Positions 41,705 to 53,015 of a stretch of 64,000 bases of DNA are shown in pieces. The DNA is taken from contig JAFLCS010000003.1 of the NCBI GenBank assembly GCA_017302105.1, positions 62,001-126,000 of the forward strand, read 5' to 3'. Each line of letters opens with the position of its first letter. The first letter of the stretch is position 1. The stretch is from Caulobacterales bacterium (lineage in GTDB: Bacteria > Pseudomonadota > Alphaproteobacteria > Caulobacterales > Caulobacteraceae). The position numbers and the translations under genes are program-made. The notes under the pieces are model-generated. The model worked only from the letters and a program-made list of their open reading frames with translations, was not told the DNA's origin and made no database searches.

Positions 41705-42865
41705 ATGGCCAAGGGATCGAACCGGCAGGGCTTCTCCACCCGCGCCATCCACGCCGGACAGCGGCCGGACCCGACCACCGGGGCGGTGATGACGCCGATC
41801 TACGCCACCTCGACCTACGCCCAGGAAAGCCCGGGCGTGAACAAGGGCTATGAGTATGCGCGCGGCAAGAACCCGACGCGCGAGGCGTTCGAGGCTTGTA
41901 TCGCGGACCTGGAGAACGGCACCCACGGCTTCGGTTTTGCCTCGGGCATGGCGGCGACGGCGACGGCGCTGGAGCTGCTGGACGCCGGTAGCCATATCCT
42001 GACGGGCGATGATCTGTACGGCGGCACCTATCGGCTGTTCGAGCGGGTGCGGCGCCGGTCGATGGGCCTGGACTTCGCCTATGTCGACCTGACCGATCTG
42101 AAGGCGGTCGAGGCGGCGATCACGCCCCAGACCCGAATGCTGTGGGTCGAGACCCCGACCAATCCGCTGATGAAGCTGGCGGACATTGCGGCCCTGTCGG
42201 CCCTGGCCAAGGCGCATGGCCTGCTGATGGTGGTCGACAACACCTTTGCGACGCCCTGGTGCCAGTCGCCGCTGGACCTGGGCGCCGACATCGTCATGCA
42301 CTCGGCGACCAAATATCTGAACGGCCACTCCGACGTCATCGGCGGGGTGCTGGTGACCAGGGACGCCGATCTGGCGACCCAGGTGAAGTTCCTGCAGAAC
42401 TCGGTCGGCGGGGTGATGGGGCCGTTCGACGCCTTCCTGGTCAATCGGGGCCTGAAGACCCTGGGCGTGCGGATGAAGGCGCATTGTGAGAACGCCCTGA
42501 CCATTGCCCGTTGGCTGGAAGGCCGCGCCAGCGTCGCCAAGGTCTATTATCCGGGACTGGAGAGCCACCAGCAGCACGATCTGGCCAAGCGCCAGATGCG
42601 CGGCTTCGGCGGCATGATCTCGATCATCATCGACGGCGATCTGTCGCGCACCAAGCAGATCATGGAGCGGCTGCAGGTCTTCACTCTGGCCGAGAGTCTG
42701 GGCGGGGTCGAGAGCCTGGCCAACCATCCGGCGATCATGACCCACGCGAGCGTGCCCAAGGAGGTGCGCGAGGCCGGCGGTGTGACGGACAATCTGATCC
42801 GCCTGTCGGTTGGGGTCGAGGACATCGACGATCTGATCGCCGATCTGGAGCAGGCGTTGGCCTAG
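41705..42865 (+). CDS. Cystathionine gamma-lyase/gamma-synthase family PLP enzyme
   Basis: 386 residues, type-I PLP fold: YARGKNPTREAFEACIADLENG, SGMAATATALELL, VETPTNPLMKLADI, DNTFATPWCQSPL and the PLP lysine K203 in HSATKYLNGHSD. Coupled to cbs, so gamma-lyase (cysteine from cystathionine) is the likelier role, although gamma-synthases look nearly the same. Confidence 0.9.
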   Translation: MAKGSNRQGFSTRAIHAGQRPDPTTGAVMTPIYATSTYAQESPGVNKGYEYARGKNPTREAFEACIADLENGTHGFGFASGMAATATALELLDAGSHILTGDDLYGGTYRLFERVRRRSMGLDFAYVDLTDLKAVEAAITPQTRMLWVETPTNPLMKLADIAALSALAKAHGLLMVVDNTFATPWCQSPLDLGADIVMHSATKYLNGHSDVIGGVLVTRDADLATQVKFLQNSVGGVMGPFDAFLVNRGLKTLGVRMKAHCENALTIARWLEGRASVAKVYYPGLESHQQHDLAKRQMRGFGGMISIIIDGDLSRTKQIMERLQVFTLAESLGGVESLANHPAIMTHASVPKEVREAGGVTDNLIRLSVGVEDIDDLIADLEQALA

Positions 42866-42970
42866 GCGTCAGAGGCCGTCAGGCTCCGGGGCTGGTTTTC
42901 GTCACATTGCGCATCAAGGCTTGGCCTGGACAGACAGCGCCGGGCGGCGCGCCATGCGGGGAACAAGACC

Positions 42971-43432
42971 ATGAAAACACGTCTGATGAGTGCCGTGGTG
43001 ATCGCGGCCAGCCTGGGCGCGACGGCGGCGACGGCGTGCACGCCCCTGCGGCCCATGACGCTGCAGGAGCAGCAGGCTGCCACGCTACAGCGCCAGGAGA
43101 CAGCTCTGGACGTCGCCACCTTGATTGTCGAATACGAAGTGGTGCGGGCGTGGAATGTCCGCCCGCCGCAGGCGCGGCCGCCCTACGACGGCGACACCCA
43201 TGTCGAGCTGAGGCCCGTCAGAACGCTGCGGGGCGATAGCGCACAGGCGTCCGTTGAACTGGTCCACCAGAGATTTTGCGGTGCCCGCGTGAGCTACTCG
43301 TCGGAGCCAGGAACGCGTTTGCTGGCCTATTCCCGAGGCGAGGAGATCGCGGATCTGAGCGACATCATCGACTTGATCGCCGTGGAGGAAATCGCCCACG
43401 CGGCGACGCTGGAAATCCTCGATACGCCCTGA
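42971..43432 (+). CDS. Hypothetical secreted protein
   Basis: 153 residues with a signal peptide (about 1-22) ending near TAC; the cysteine at 23 could be a lipobox (ATAC). The mature part has a small beta-rich domain with IVEYEVVRAWNVRPPQARPPYDGDTHVELRPVRTLRGD and FCGARVSYSSEPGTRLLAYSRG, resembling proteins that repeat the phrase EGE-type secreted domains, but I do not recognise a named family. GGGGAACAAGACC precedes the ATG. Its leader shares a short motif with the broken gene at 46359. Confidence 0.7.
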   Translation: MKTRLMSAVVIAASLGATAATACTPLRPMTLQEQQAATLQRQETALDVATLIVEYEVVRAWNVRPPQARPPYDGDTHVELRPVRTLRGDSAQASVELVHQRFCGARVSYSSEPGTRLLAYSRGEEIADLSDIIDLIAVEEIAHAATLEILDTP

Positions 43433-43457
43433 GTCGGGTCGACATTCAAGTTACTCT

Positions 43458-43566
43458 CGTCATTCCCGGGCTCGTCCCGGGATCCCATCGACCACGATCA
43501 TTCGGTGTCTGGGCTCATTCGGATCAATTGGGCGCAATGGATAGCGGGACACGCCCGCCCATGACG
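43458..43566. repeat. Palindromic intergenic repeat element
   Basis: The left arm (43458-43487, CGTCATTCCCGGGCTCGTCC...) and right arm (43538-43566, ending GCCCGCCCATGACG) are imperfect inverted repeats of about 30 bases flanking a 50-base centre. The pattern 'GTCATTCCCGGG...CCCGGGA' is typical of dispersed palindromic units in alphaproteobacterial genomes. It sits between convergent genes and may also act as a terminator. Confidence 0.7.
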
Positions 43567-43598
43567 GTTGGCAATGCCGGTCGCCAGGCGGACCTGGA

Positions 43599-45380
43599 TC
43601 AGTTGATCGGTTCGCCCTTCATCAGGGCGCGGGCGTAGCGGACCGGGGGCGAGCCGTAGCTGAGCACCTGATCATGGTAGGCTTTCAGGTCGAAGCGCTC
43701 GCCCTCGGGTTCCTGCATCTCGCGGCGTAGCGCCCAGTGCTCGCGCCAGCCCACGAAATAGGTCGGCAACTGGGCCGAGGAAAGCTGGGCGCGGATCCAT
43801 TTGCCGGCTGCCTCGGACTCCTGCTGGAAGGCGTCTTCGGTCATCATGCGCATGGCCTCGTCGCGGCTCATGCCGTCGACGTGAACGCCGATGTCGAGCA
43901 GGGCATTGGCTATGACGCGCAAGAGGAATTTCAGATTTGCCAGCCGGTATAGAGGGTCGCCTTCCAGATGGCCGGCCTCTACCATGACGTCCTGTGCGTA
44001 GCAGGCCCAGCCTTCGATGAAGGGGCCGGATGCCAGAACCGCTCGAACCATCGATGGATAGCGATTGGCGTGGGCGAGCTGAAGATAATGCCCCGGCATG
44101 GCCTCATGCACGGTGACACCTTCCAGGGCGCGCGTGTTGTATTCACGCAGGAAGGACTGGGCCTGATCGTCGGTCCAGCCGTCAGGGATGGGCGAAATCT
44201 TGTAAAAGGTCGGCTGTTCGCGATCGAGGGGGCCAGGGCTGTCGCAATAGGCGACGGCGACGCCCCGCTGGAACTCCGGCGTCAGCACGATACGAACTGG
44301 CTCGTCAGGCACCGTGACCAGATTGCGCTCCCGCACGAAATCGGTGGCAGAGACGAGCATGGCCTCGGCCGCCTGAACGAGGCCGTCACGGCTGGGACGG
44401 TCGGCATAGACCAGCTCCATGGCGGCATCCAGCACCGTCTGGCGCTGGGCGTCAGTGGGGCGACGTGGAGTTGCGGGCGCACCTTCGCGACCGGCCAGAA
44501 CGTCTCGGGCGATCTGGTACATCTCGTTGCGCACTCGGGCCATTTCTGCCTCACCCTGGGCCTTGATCTCGGCGCGGCTGAGCGGACTGTTCAGCGCGAA
44601 GGCCAGCTTGGCGTCATAGAGATCGGGGCCGAGGCGAAAATCGCCCTGGGCACCGGGGACCAGGACCTCGTCGATCCACTGCTGGTGCGCCTCGATGCCC
44701 AGCTTGGCGATGCGGCCCGCATCGTTCAGCGCCGCGCGCTCGGTCGGGCCAAGGGCGCGGCCCTCGGCCAAGATCATGTCGACCAGGCTCGCCAGACCCC
44801 GATTCTGGCCTGAGACGGTCTGGGCGTGGATCGCCGGAACCCGGCTCGGGTCGAGCGCGTCGCGGGTCGAGGCCAGGAGAGCCGGGAAGCCTTGCAGCCG
44901 TACCGTCGCAGCGCGCAGCCGCTCGGGCAGGGGAGCGAATTCACGCGCGATCAGACTGTAGAGTGCCGAACCGGCGTATTCGTTGTGGACCAAGGGGTCC
45001 CGGGCCCAGGCCTGGAGTACGTCGTGGGTCCAGATGTCGCCGCGCAGGCTATTGTCGAGCAGGGCGGCGTCAACCTGATGCTCGCGCGACAGGGCGGCGC
45101 GGTCGATGGAGGCGAACTGCTCGAGGGCGCGTCTTGCGAGGTCCGACCGGGCCCGCCAACTGGCCGGGCCGAGGTCGCCCAGTTGATCGTCGAAACGGTG
45201 GTCCCCCAGAGAGGTTGCATACGGCGGCGACAGTCGGATCGATTCTTCCAGCCAGCCCTCGGCGATCTGGTCGAAGGCTTCGTCGGTGGCATTGGCCGCC
45301 TGCGCACGCGCCCTGCCAGGTATCAGCGCCGCCGCACCGGTCAGGGTCAGGAACAGACGGCGGTTCAAAAACGGGTTCAT
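43599..45380 (-). CDS. DUF885 family protein (HExxxGH putative metalloprotease)
   Basis: 593 residues with a Tat- or Sec-type signal (RRLFLTLTGAAALIPGRARAQ). The DUF885 body follows (EESIRLSPPYATSLGDHRFDD, near the N-terminus), with the metal-binding motif VTVHEAMPGHYLQL near residue 430 and a downstream EGWACYAQDVMVEAGHLEGDPLYRL segment supplying the third ligand. Proteins of this family are predicted periplasmic zinc carboxypeptidases. GGAGG precedes the ATG, next to a strong stem-loop at 45396-45423. Convergent with the preceding gene. Confidence 0.88.
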   Translation of the reverse strand: MNPFLNRRLFLTLTGAAALIPGRARAQAANATDEAFDQIAEGWLEESIRLSPPYATSLGDHRFDDQLGDLGPASWRARSDLARRALEQFASIDRAALSREHQVDAALLDNSLRGDIWTHDVLQAWARDPLVHNEYAGSALYSLIAREFAPLPERLRAATVRLQGFPALLASTRDALDPSRVPAIHAQTVSGQNRGLASLVDMILAEGRALGPTERAALNDAGRIAKLGIEAHQQWIDEVLVPGAQGDFRLGPDLYDAKLAFALNSPLSRAEIKAQGEAEMARVRNEMYQIARDVLAGREGAPATPRRPTDAQRQTVLDAAMELVYADRPSRDGLVQAAEAMLVSATDFVRERNLVTVPDEPVRIVLTPEFQRGVAVAYCDSPGPLDREQPTFYKISPIPDGWTDDQAQSFLREYNTRALEGVTVHEAMPGHYLQLAHANRYPSMVRAVLASGPFIEGWACYAQDVMVEAGHLEGDPLYRLANLKFLLRVIANALLDIGVHVDGMSRDEAMRMMTEDAFQQESEAAGKWIRAQLSSAQLPTYFVGWREHWALRREMQEPEGERFDLKAYHDQVLSYGSPPVRYARALMKGEPIN

Positions 45381-45435
45381 CGGCGACCTCCGGTCAGGGC
45401 CGCGACCTTGGCGGGCGCGGCCCCGAACCGCAAGG

Positions 45436-46122
45436 TCAGAAGCCGACGTTCAGAACAGCGACAAGGGCTTCCGAGTAGGTCACCGAAGGATTGGCGACGT
45501 CCGTATCGTACCAGCGCAGGTCCAGCCGGGCATATTCGGTGAGCTTGAAGTCCGCGCCGATGTTCCAGGCCGTATAGTCGCGGCTGTTGACCTGCTCACG
45601 GCGGCCGATGGCTGCGGAAACGCGCACGCGATCATGGACGCGGACGCGACCGCGGGCCTCAACCCAGGTCCAGCTACGCGTGCCGCCGGCGCTGTCGGGA
45701 GAATACTGAAGGCGCAGGCGCGCATCGACGCGGTCGGTCAGGTCGCGCGAGACGTCGGCGGTGAACTCCCAGGCGTCGTCGTCGGTGCCGGGATTGGCGT
45801 CAAGGTACCACTTATGGGCGGCGTTGAAGTCGAACTCGAAGCCGGCGGCCTCGGGGCGCCAGCCGGCGTTGATCTCGGCCTCGAACTGCGAGCCGGTGGA
45901 GTGGTCGATGCTTTCGCCCTCGGCGGCGACGTAGAAGTCGTTGACCGCCCATTCGACTGCGGCCAGGCCGAAGGGGTCGCCTTCGGACTTGGAAGTCCCC
46001 TTGGAGCGGCTGTCGGTACCGGCGGCTAGTTCAAACGAGAGATCGCCGGGAATGTCCTGGGCGAGCGCCGAGGCCGGGGCGGCGATGGCCGCGATCAGGA
46101 GGGGCAGGGCGAGGCGTTTCAT
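45436..46122 (-). CDS. TorF-family putative porin
   Basis: 228 residues from ATG 46122. Signal peptide (about 1-21, ending ALAQ) then an outer-membrane beta-barrel of alternating short strands (LSFELAAGTDSRSKGTSKSEGDPFGLAAVEWAV ... EYARLDLRWYDTD) ending in an aromatic C-terminal strand (ALVAVLNVGF). The N-terminal 'SRSKGTSKS' block is the signature of the TorF/Gcw_chp porin family. GGAG precedes the ATG. Substrate unknown. Confidence 0.8.
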   Translation of the reverse strand: MKRLALPLLIAAIAAPASALAQDIPGDLSFELAAGTDSRSKGTSKSEGDPFGLAAVEWAVNDFYVAAEGESIDHSTGSQFEAEINAGWRPEAAGFEFDFNAAHKWYLDANPGTDDDAWEFTADVSRDLTDRVDARLRLQYSPDSAGGTRSWTWVEARGRVRVHDRVRVSAAIGRREQVNSRDYTAWNIGADFKLTEYARLDLRWYDTDVANPSVTYSEALVAVLNVGF

Positions 46123-46181
46123 CGTTGGCTCCGAAACGGGATTTGTCAGTGGCGGATGACTCACTGACGATTCAAGCCTGT

Positions 46182-46262
46182 CTAACCGTAACGCTGCGAC
46201 ATCTCAGTGACGGCGTCGTGAAACTCCCGCGAGGCGTGCTCGAACCCATCCGACGTCGGTGA
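46182..46262 (-). pseudogene. C-terminal scrap of a nitronate-monooxygenase paralogue
   Basis: The minus strand here reads FEHASREFHDAVTEMSQRYG followed by TAG. The intact nitronate monooxygenase gene 650 bp away ends SNEFRDTLSDVSRRFG followed by TAG; seven of the last fourteen residues and the stop codon agree. No start or upstream homology is visible, so this is a remnant. It also shows that the spacer before 46359 is not promoter DNA only. Confidence 0.55.
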
Positions 46263-46358
46263 GGGGGCACTTCAGGCTCGTGAATTTGCGTATGGGGTAG
46301 GGGCCGGGAATGATTTTCGTCGATCACGCATCAAGCCTCCCCGGGGGGGAAAAGAACC

Positions 46359-46875
46359 ATGAAGCTCAGCGCATTTGGCGCCATTATTTTTTTCGGCGAC
46401 GCACTTTTTTGCGTCGCATACGCGAGCCGACGACGAAGCGGAGGCGATTGTTGAACGCGCGGCGGCGCAACAGTTCGAACAGCTGTCGCAGTGGGAAGGT
46501 TGCTGGGCCGTCGATGAAACGGATCGGCTGAGCATCGTCTTCGAACCCACGGCCAGCGGCAGCGTGATCGTTGAGCGCTGAGAGACGGCAGCCGGGCTGC
46601 ATTCGATGACGATCTACCACATGGACGGCGATGTGCTGGTTGCGACGCACTATTGTCCGCAGGGGAACCAACCGCGCCTCGTCTCAGACGGGACGCCCCA
46701 AGGGTTGATCACTTTCGCCTACCGCGTTGCAACGGATCTGAATCCGGGCGAGAGCTATCAGCACGACCTGAGCTTTGCCCGACAAGCGGACGGGTCTCTG
46801 GTCCGATCGGAAATCTACCGGGGGCCAGACGGCGCGGGCGAACCGAGCCGCTATACGCTTCGCCGGGATGGGTGA
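46359..46875 (+). pseudogene. Small secreted protein gene with a poly-T frameshift and an in-frame TGA
   Basis: ATG 46359 opens a signal peptide (MKLSAFGAIIFF) in one frame, but the mature sequence (ADDEAEAIVERAAAQQFEQLS, GCWAV) is in another; runs of seven and six T (46387-46393, 46405-46410) are the likely slip sites. Further on the frame reads SGSVIVER-TGA-ETAAGLHSMTIYHMDGD, and continues cleanly to 46875 (THYCPQGNQPRL; PSRYTLRRDG). Related proteins have Trp at the stop position, so TGG to TGA is likely. Two lesions argue for a true pseudogene. Confidence 0.75.
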
Positions 46876-46917
46876 GGCGACCGGCGCGCTCACCTTCGCA
46901 GCAACGATCTAATCCAA

Positions 46918-47844
46918 CTAGCCAAAACGCCGTGACACGTCGGAGAGGGTGTCCCGGAATTCATTGGAGAGCTTCGACACGAGCTCGGCCGCCGGGACGA
47001 CATCGCGGATCGACCCGGCACCCTGACCGGCGGACCAGACCGTCTTCCAGGCCTTGGCCTCGTCGCCCATGTCCAGCTTGTGGTCGGGCAGATGTTTCGG
47101 ATCGACGCCGTTGTCGATGAGCGACTGGGTCATGAAGTTGGCCGGAATGCCCGAGACCGCCGGCGTATAGGTGATGTCGGACGCGCCGGCGTCGACGACC
47201 ATGGCCTTGTAGGCGTCGGGGGCCAGGGCCTCGACTGTGTTGATGAAGCGGGTGCCCATATAGGCGAAGTCGGCACCCATTGTGACGGCGGCAGCGATGT
47301 CGCGGCCCGTCGACAGGCAGCCGGACAGGATGATCGTCCCGTCAAAGAAGCTGCGCACCTCATTGACCAGGGCGAAGGGGTTGATGACCCCGGCGTGGCC
47401 TCCGGCCCCGTTGGCGACCAGGATCAGGCCGTCGACCCCAGCCTCGGCGGCCTTACGGGCATGACGGATGTTGGCGATGTCGTGGAAGACCACGCCGCCG
47501 TAGCCGTGGACCGCATCGACCACATCACGCACGGCTCCCAGCGAGGTGATGATCAGCGGTACCTGATGCTCGACCGACACCTGAAGGTCCGCCGCCAGTC
47601 GCGGGTTGGTCGGATGCACGATGTGATTGACGCCGAAGGCGGCGGCGTCCGGCTTGAGCCGCGCCTTGATGTCGATCAGCCAGTCCCGATACCCCTCGGT
47701 GGTGCGCTGGTTCAGCGAGGGAAAGGTGCCGATGACCCCGGCGTTGCAAGTCTCCACCACCAGATCCGGCCCCGACACCAGGAACATCGGTGCGGCGATG
47801 GCCGGGATCCTGAGGCCGTGCTGCAGGGATTGAGGAATGGCCAT
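46918..47844 (-). CDS. NAD(P)H-dependent flavin oxidoreductase/nitronate monooxygenase family
   Basis: 308 residues, FMN-binding TIM barrel: IPAIAAPMFLVSGPDLVVETCNAGVIG near the start, ANGAGGHAG (phosphate-binding loop), and SGCLSTGRDIAAAVTMGADFAYMGTRF. Members oxidise alkyl nitronates or reduce quinones or enoyl substrates; the catalytic His of class I enzymes is equivalent to the one in GAGGHAG. A paralogue scrap lies at 46182. Confidence 0.88.
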   Translation of the reverse strand: MAIPQSLQHGLRIPAIAAPMFLVSGPDLVVETCNAGVIGTFPSLNQRTTEGYRDWLIDIKARLKPDAAAFGVNHIVHPTNPRLAADLQVSVEHQVPLIITSLGAVRDVVDAVHGYGGVVFHDIANIRHARKAAEAGVDGLILVANGAGGHAGVINPFALVNEVRSFFDGTIILSGCLSTGRDIAAAVTMGADFAYMGTRFINTVEALAPDAYKAMVVDAGASDITYTPAVSGIPANFMTQSLIDNGVDPKHLPDHKLDMGDEAKAWKTVWSAGQGAGSIRDVVPAAELVSKLSNEFRDTLSDVSRRFG

Positions 47845-47909
47845 GGCGTGCCCCTTGATTTCGATCAGGGACGCTTAGACGCCGGACGCCGGGGAAGGCA
47901 ACGGCGTCG

Positions 47910-48449
47910 TCAGGACCCAGGCCGAGCCGGATAGATGCTGATCGTGGTGCGCTCACCCGATCGCCAATCGGGTTGGGTGTCGGTATGAAGATGCTCAGGA
48001 TGAGCGATGAGCCAGGCGCCCATGCCCTGCACTTCGGGTCGCTCGTGCACGATGCGGCAATCGCGCACGCTGCCGTCCTGGAGCAGTTCACAATTCAGCG
48101 TCACATCGCTTTCGCCGGGCGGAGCCTGGTCCGCCTCGAGGACGAAGCGCATCGTGAACATCGCCTGGGGGCGTGGTTCCCCAGGGGGGATGGGGGTCAA
48201 CCGGGCCTGGGCGAGGCTATCCAGGGCCGCCCGTGCGAAACCGACACCTTCGGGCTGTTCGCTGAGGACGACGCAGCTGGACAACACACCGTCACTGGCC
48301 GCGTCGCAACGAAGCTGGACAGATCCTTCTGTGACACCGGCCACATATGCCCCGTGCGGAAATTGGGGTTGCGGCCGCACCATCCAGTCCGGGGCCGCCG
48401 GTGGAACCGACAGCGCCACACCGCAGATCAGGGCGAACCAGCCAATCAT
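47910..48449 (-). CDS. Secreted TonB-C-like protein, paralogue of the next gene
   Basis: 179 residues with a signal peptide (about 1-17). The mature region has TonB C-terminal-domain features: GAYVAGVTEGSVQLRCDAASDGVLSSCVVLSEQPEGVGFARAALDSLAQARLTP, with the cysteine pair in RC/SC seen in periplasmic TonB-C domains, followed by a second half-domain (DVTLNCELLQDGSVRDCRIVHE). The neighbour at 48540 has the same two-part layout. There is no transmembrane anchor beyond the signal. Confidence 0.7.
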   Translation of the reverse strand: MIGWFALICGVALSVPPAAPDWMVRPQPQFPHGAYVAGVTEGSVQLRCDAASDGVLSSCVVLSEQPEGVGFARAALDSLAQARLTPIPPGEPRPQAMFTMRFVLEADQAPPGESDVTLNCELLQDGSVRDCRIVHERPEVQGMGAWLIAHPEHLHTDTQPDWRSGERTTISIYPARPGS

Positions 48450-48539
48450 CGATAGACTAGTCGCAGATTTGTCGCGTCAGTTGAAGCGCGGCGGCGACCG
48501 TATCATCTGGCCTGCGCCTACCGTATCCTCAGTCGCAGG

Positions 48540-49265
48540 TCAGCTCGCGGGTGGCGATACCGTTCCGGGCTGAGCCCGATCGAACCGGACTTGAATGGTG
48601 AAGACCTGCCCCGGGGTCGAGACAGGAACCAGTCCTTCGGGCAGGGGCGTGTTTTCCAGAAAGGCAATGGCCTGCTGGCCGATGCCCTGACGGTCAGGCG
48701 ATTCCGATACCGCGACACAGCCGATGGCCGAGCCGGCCTGGGACAGGGCGCACCGCAAGGTCGCGGCACCGACCTGATCACCGGGAACGATGATGACAGG
48801 ATCCGACATGGCCAGAGCGAAAGGGATACGGAACCGGAAAGTTGCGGGCTGTTCGACGCCGGCGACATAATTCGGGTTCAGGCGCGCCCGTTCGACAACC
48901 ACAATCGCAGCCGGGCCGAAACCGTGCTCGGGCGGATCTTCGCTCAACACCGTGCATCCGGTCGGGACGCCCTCCGGCGTAGCCGTGCACTGCAGCGACG
49001 CAGTCCCGGACACGCGCCCTTGCAGCGCGGCCGAGGGATAGTCGCTTTGACCAATCGTGGGACGTTCGAGCCAGACTGCTGGCTGTACCGGGGGCGGGGC
49101 TTCCACGGAGGGCGCGACGGGGGGGGCGACAGGGGCCTCTCCCTCTGTCGGCATCGTGACGGTGGCCTGGGCTTCCGGCGGAGGTGAGACCGGGGCCGAT
49201 GCCTCCGGCGAAGGCTGCGTCAACGCGATCGCAGCGATCCAGATCATCGAAGTCACGGCCATCAT
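48540..49265 (-). CDS. TonB-C-like protein with proline-rich tether
   Basis: About 241 residues from ATG 49265 (or 49262), preceded by AGGGA; the longer frame upstream is not credible. N-terminal hydrophobic segment, a Pro/Glu-rich tether, then two TonB-C-like half-domains: SDYPSAALQGRVSGTASLQCTATPEGVPTGCTVLSEDPPEHGFGPAAI and GAATLRCALSQAGSAIGCVAVSESPDRQGIG. Same architecture as the gene 90 bp downstream, suggesting tandem duplication. Could anchor in the inner membrane or be released. Confidence 0.7.
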   Translation of the reverse strand: MMAVTSMIWIAAIALTQPSPEASAPVSPPPEAQATVTMPTEGEAPVAPPVAPSVEAPPPVQPAVWLERPTIGQSDYPSAALQGRVSGTASLQCTATPEGVPTGCTVLSEDPPEHGFGPAAIVVVERARLNPNYVAGVEQPATFRFRIPFALAMSDPVIIVPGDQVGAATLRCALSQAGSAIGCVAVSESPDRQGIGQQAIAFLENTPLPEGLVPVSTPGQVFTIQVRFDRAQPGTVSPPAS

Positions 49266-49391
49266 TGTCCCTATATGATCCGCTTTCCCCACTTGCCTGC
49301 ACGGGTCATGCCGACTTGCGTTGCCCCCTCCGGGCTTAGATGCTAGACGCGCCCGCTTGAATGCCGCGCTGCGGTCCCCAGATAAGCCGTC

Positions 49392-49802
49392 ATGCTCCTT
49401 CACATCCTTCTCGTCGTCCAGATCCTGATCTCGATTGCCCTGATCGCCGTCGTCCTGATGCAGCGCTCCGAGGGCGGCGCGCTGGGCATGGGCGGCGGCC
49501 CAACCGGGCTGATGACGGCGCGTGGGGCCGGAAACCTGCTGACGACCGCGACGTGGTGGCTGGGGGCGATGTTCGCCATCTGCGCCATCCTGCTGACGGT
49601 CGTAGGCAATATCGAGGGTCGCACCGGCTCGTCGTTCGACGCCGACGAGATCGGCACAACCCTAGGCGTGCCGGTGGACCCGGCAGGGCAGGGACAGCCC
49701 GAGCAGCCGGTCCAGCCGACGGCACCGACCGACGACACCCTGTCGCTCGACAGCTTGCCAGTCGGGCAGGGTTCGACGCCGTCAGAGGCTCCCGCCCAGT
49801 GA
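49392..49802 (+). CDS. secG: Preprotein translocase subunit SecG
   Basis: 136 residues, two transmembrane helices (about 2-22 and 52-72) joined by the SecG signature MQRSEGGALGMGGGPTGLMTARGAGNLL, with an extended Pro/Gln/Asp-rich C-terminal tail. SecG stabilises the SecYEG channel. Followed by a clear terminator and then pyrG. Confidence 0.95.
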   Translation: MLLHILLVVQILISIALIAVVLMQRSEGGALGMGGGPTGLMTARGAGNLLTTATWWLGAMFAICAILLTVVGNIEGRTGSSFDADEIGTTLGVPVDPAGQGQPEQPVQPTAPTDDTLSLDSLPVGQGSTPSEAPAQ

Positions 49803-49851
49803 CCCTGGGGGCACCCCCCGCCCCCTTCACAGTCGAAGAACCTCCAGCTTC

Positions 49852-49883
49852 CGGGCGCCCCGAACGGGCGCCCGTTCTGTTTT
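49852..49883 (+). terminator. Rho-independent terminator after secG
   Basis: CGGGCGCCC and GGGCGCCCG form a 9-bp stem around CGAAC, followed by TTCTGTTTT. It lies 50 bp after secG and 62 bp before pyrG. Confidence 0.85.
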
Positions 49884-49902
49884 CAACAGCTGCGTCGATT
49901 GA

Positions 49903-52631
<2,729 letters not shown>

Positions 52632-52669
52632 ACTCTGGCGACGGTTGAGGCATAAGCCCGCGCTCCGAA

Positions 52670-52700
52670 GGCGGCCCCGGTGGCCGCCCGTTCCATTTTC
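52670..52700 (+). terminator. Terminator-like hairpin before rpmF
   Basis: GGCGGCC and GGCCGCC form a 7-bp stem with loop CCGGT, followed by CGTTCCATTTTC. It would end the pyrG-GNAT transcript. Confidence 0.6.
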
Positions 52701-52743
52701 TGCGTCCTTTGCTGCGGCGCCCGAACCCTAACGAGAGACGGAT

Positions 52744-52926
52744 ATGGCCGTTCCGAAGCGAAAGACCTCGCCCTCGCGTCGCAATATGCGGCGCTCGCAT
52801 GACGCCCTGGGCACTAATGCCTATGTCGAGGACAAGGACACTGGCGAGCTGCGCCGTCCGCACCACATCGACCTGAAGACCGGAATGTACAAGGGCCGTC
52901 AGGTCATCGAGCAGAAGGAAGACTAG
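52744..52926 (+). CDS. rpmF: 50S ribosomal protein L32
   Basis: 60 residues, complete: [19 protein letters not shown], then [31 protein letters not shown]. This is the cysteine-free, zinc-independent form. AACGAGAGACGGAT lies upstream. Followed by a strong hairpin. Confidence 0.97.
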   Translation: MAVPKRKTSPSRRNMRRSHDALGTNAYVEDKDTGELRRPHHIDLKTGMYKGRQVIEQKED

Positions 52927-52952
52927 GTCTTTCCTTGGCATTGTGCCTTTTT

Positions 52953-52990
52953 GAACGCCGCGCGGACCCCCGCGCGGCGTTCTGCGTTTC
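52953..52990 (+). terminator. Strong hairpin after rpmF
   Basis: GAACGCCGCGCG pairs perfectly with CGCGCGGCGTTC (12 bp, six-base loop), followed by TGCGTTTC. The T run is short but the stem is very stable. Confidence 0.75.
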
Positions 52991-53015
52991 GGCTTGGAAC
53001 CTTTGGGAGACCACC

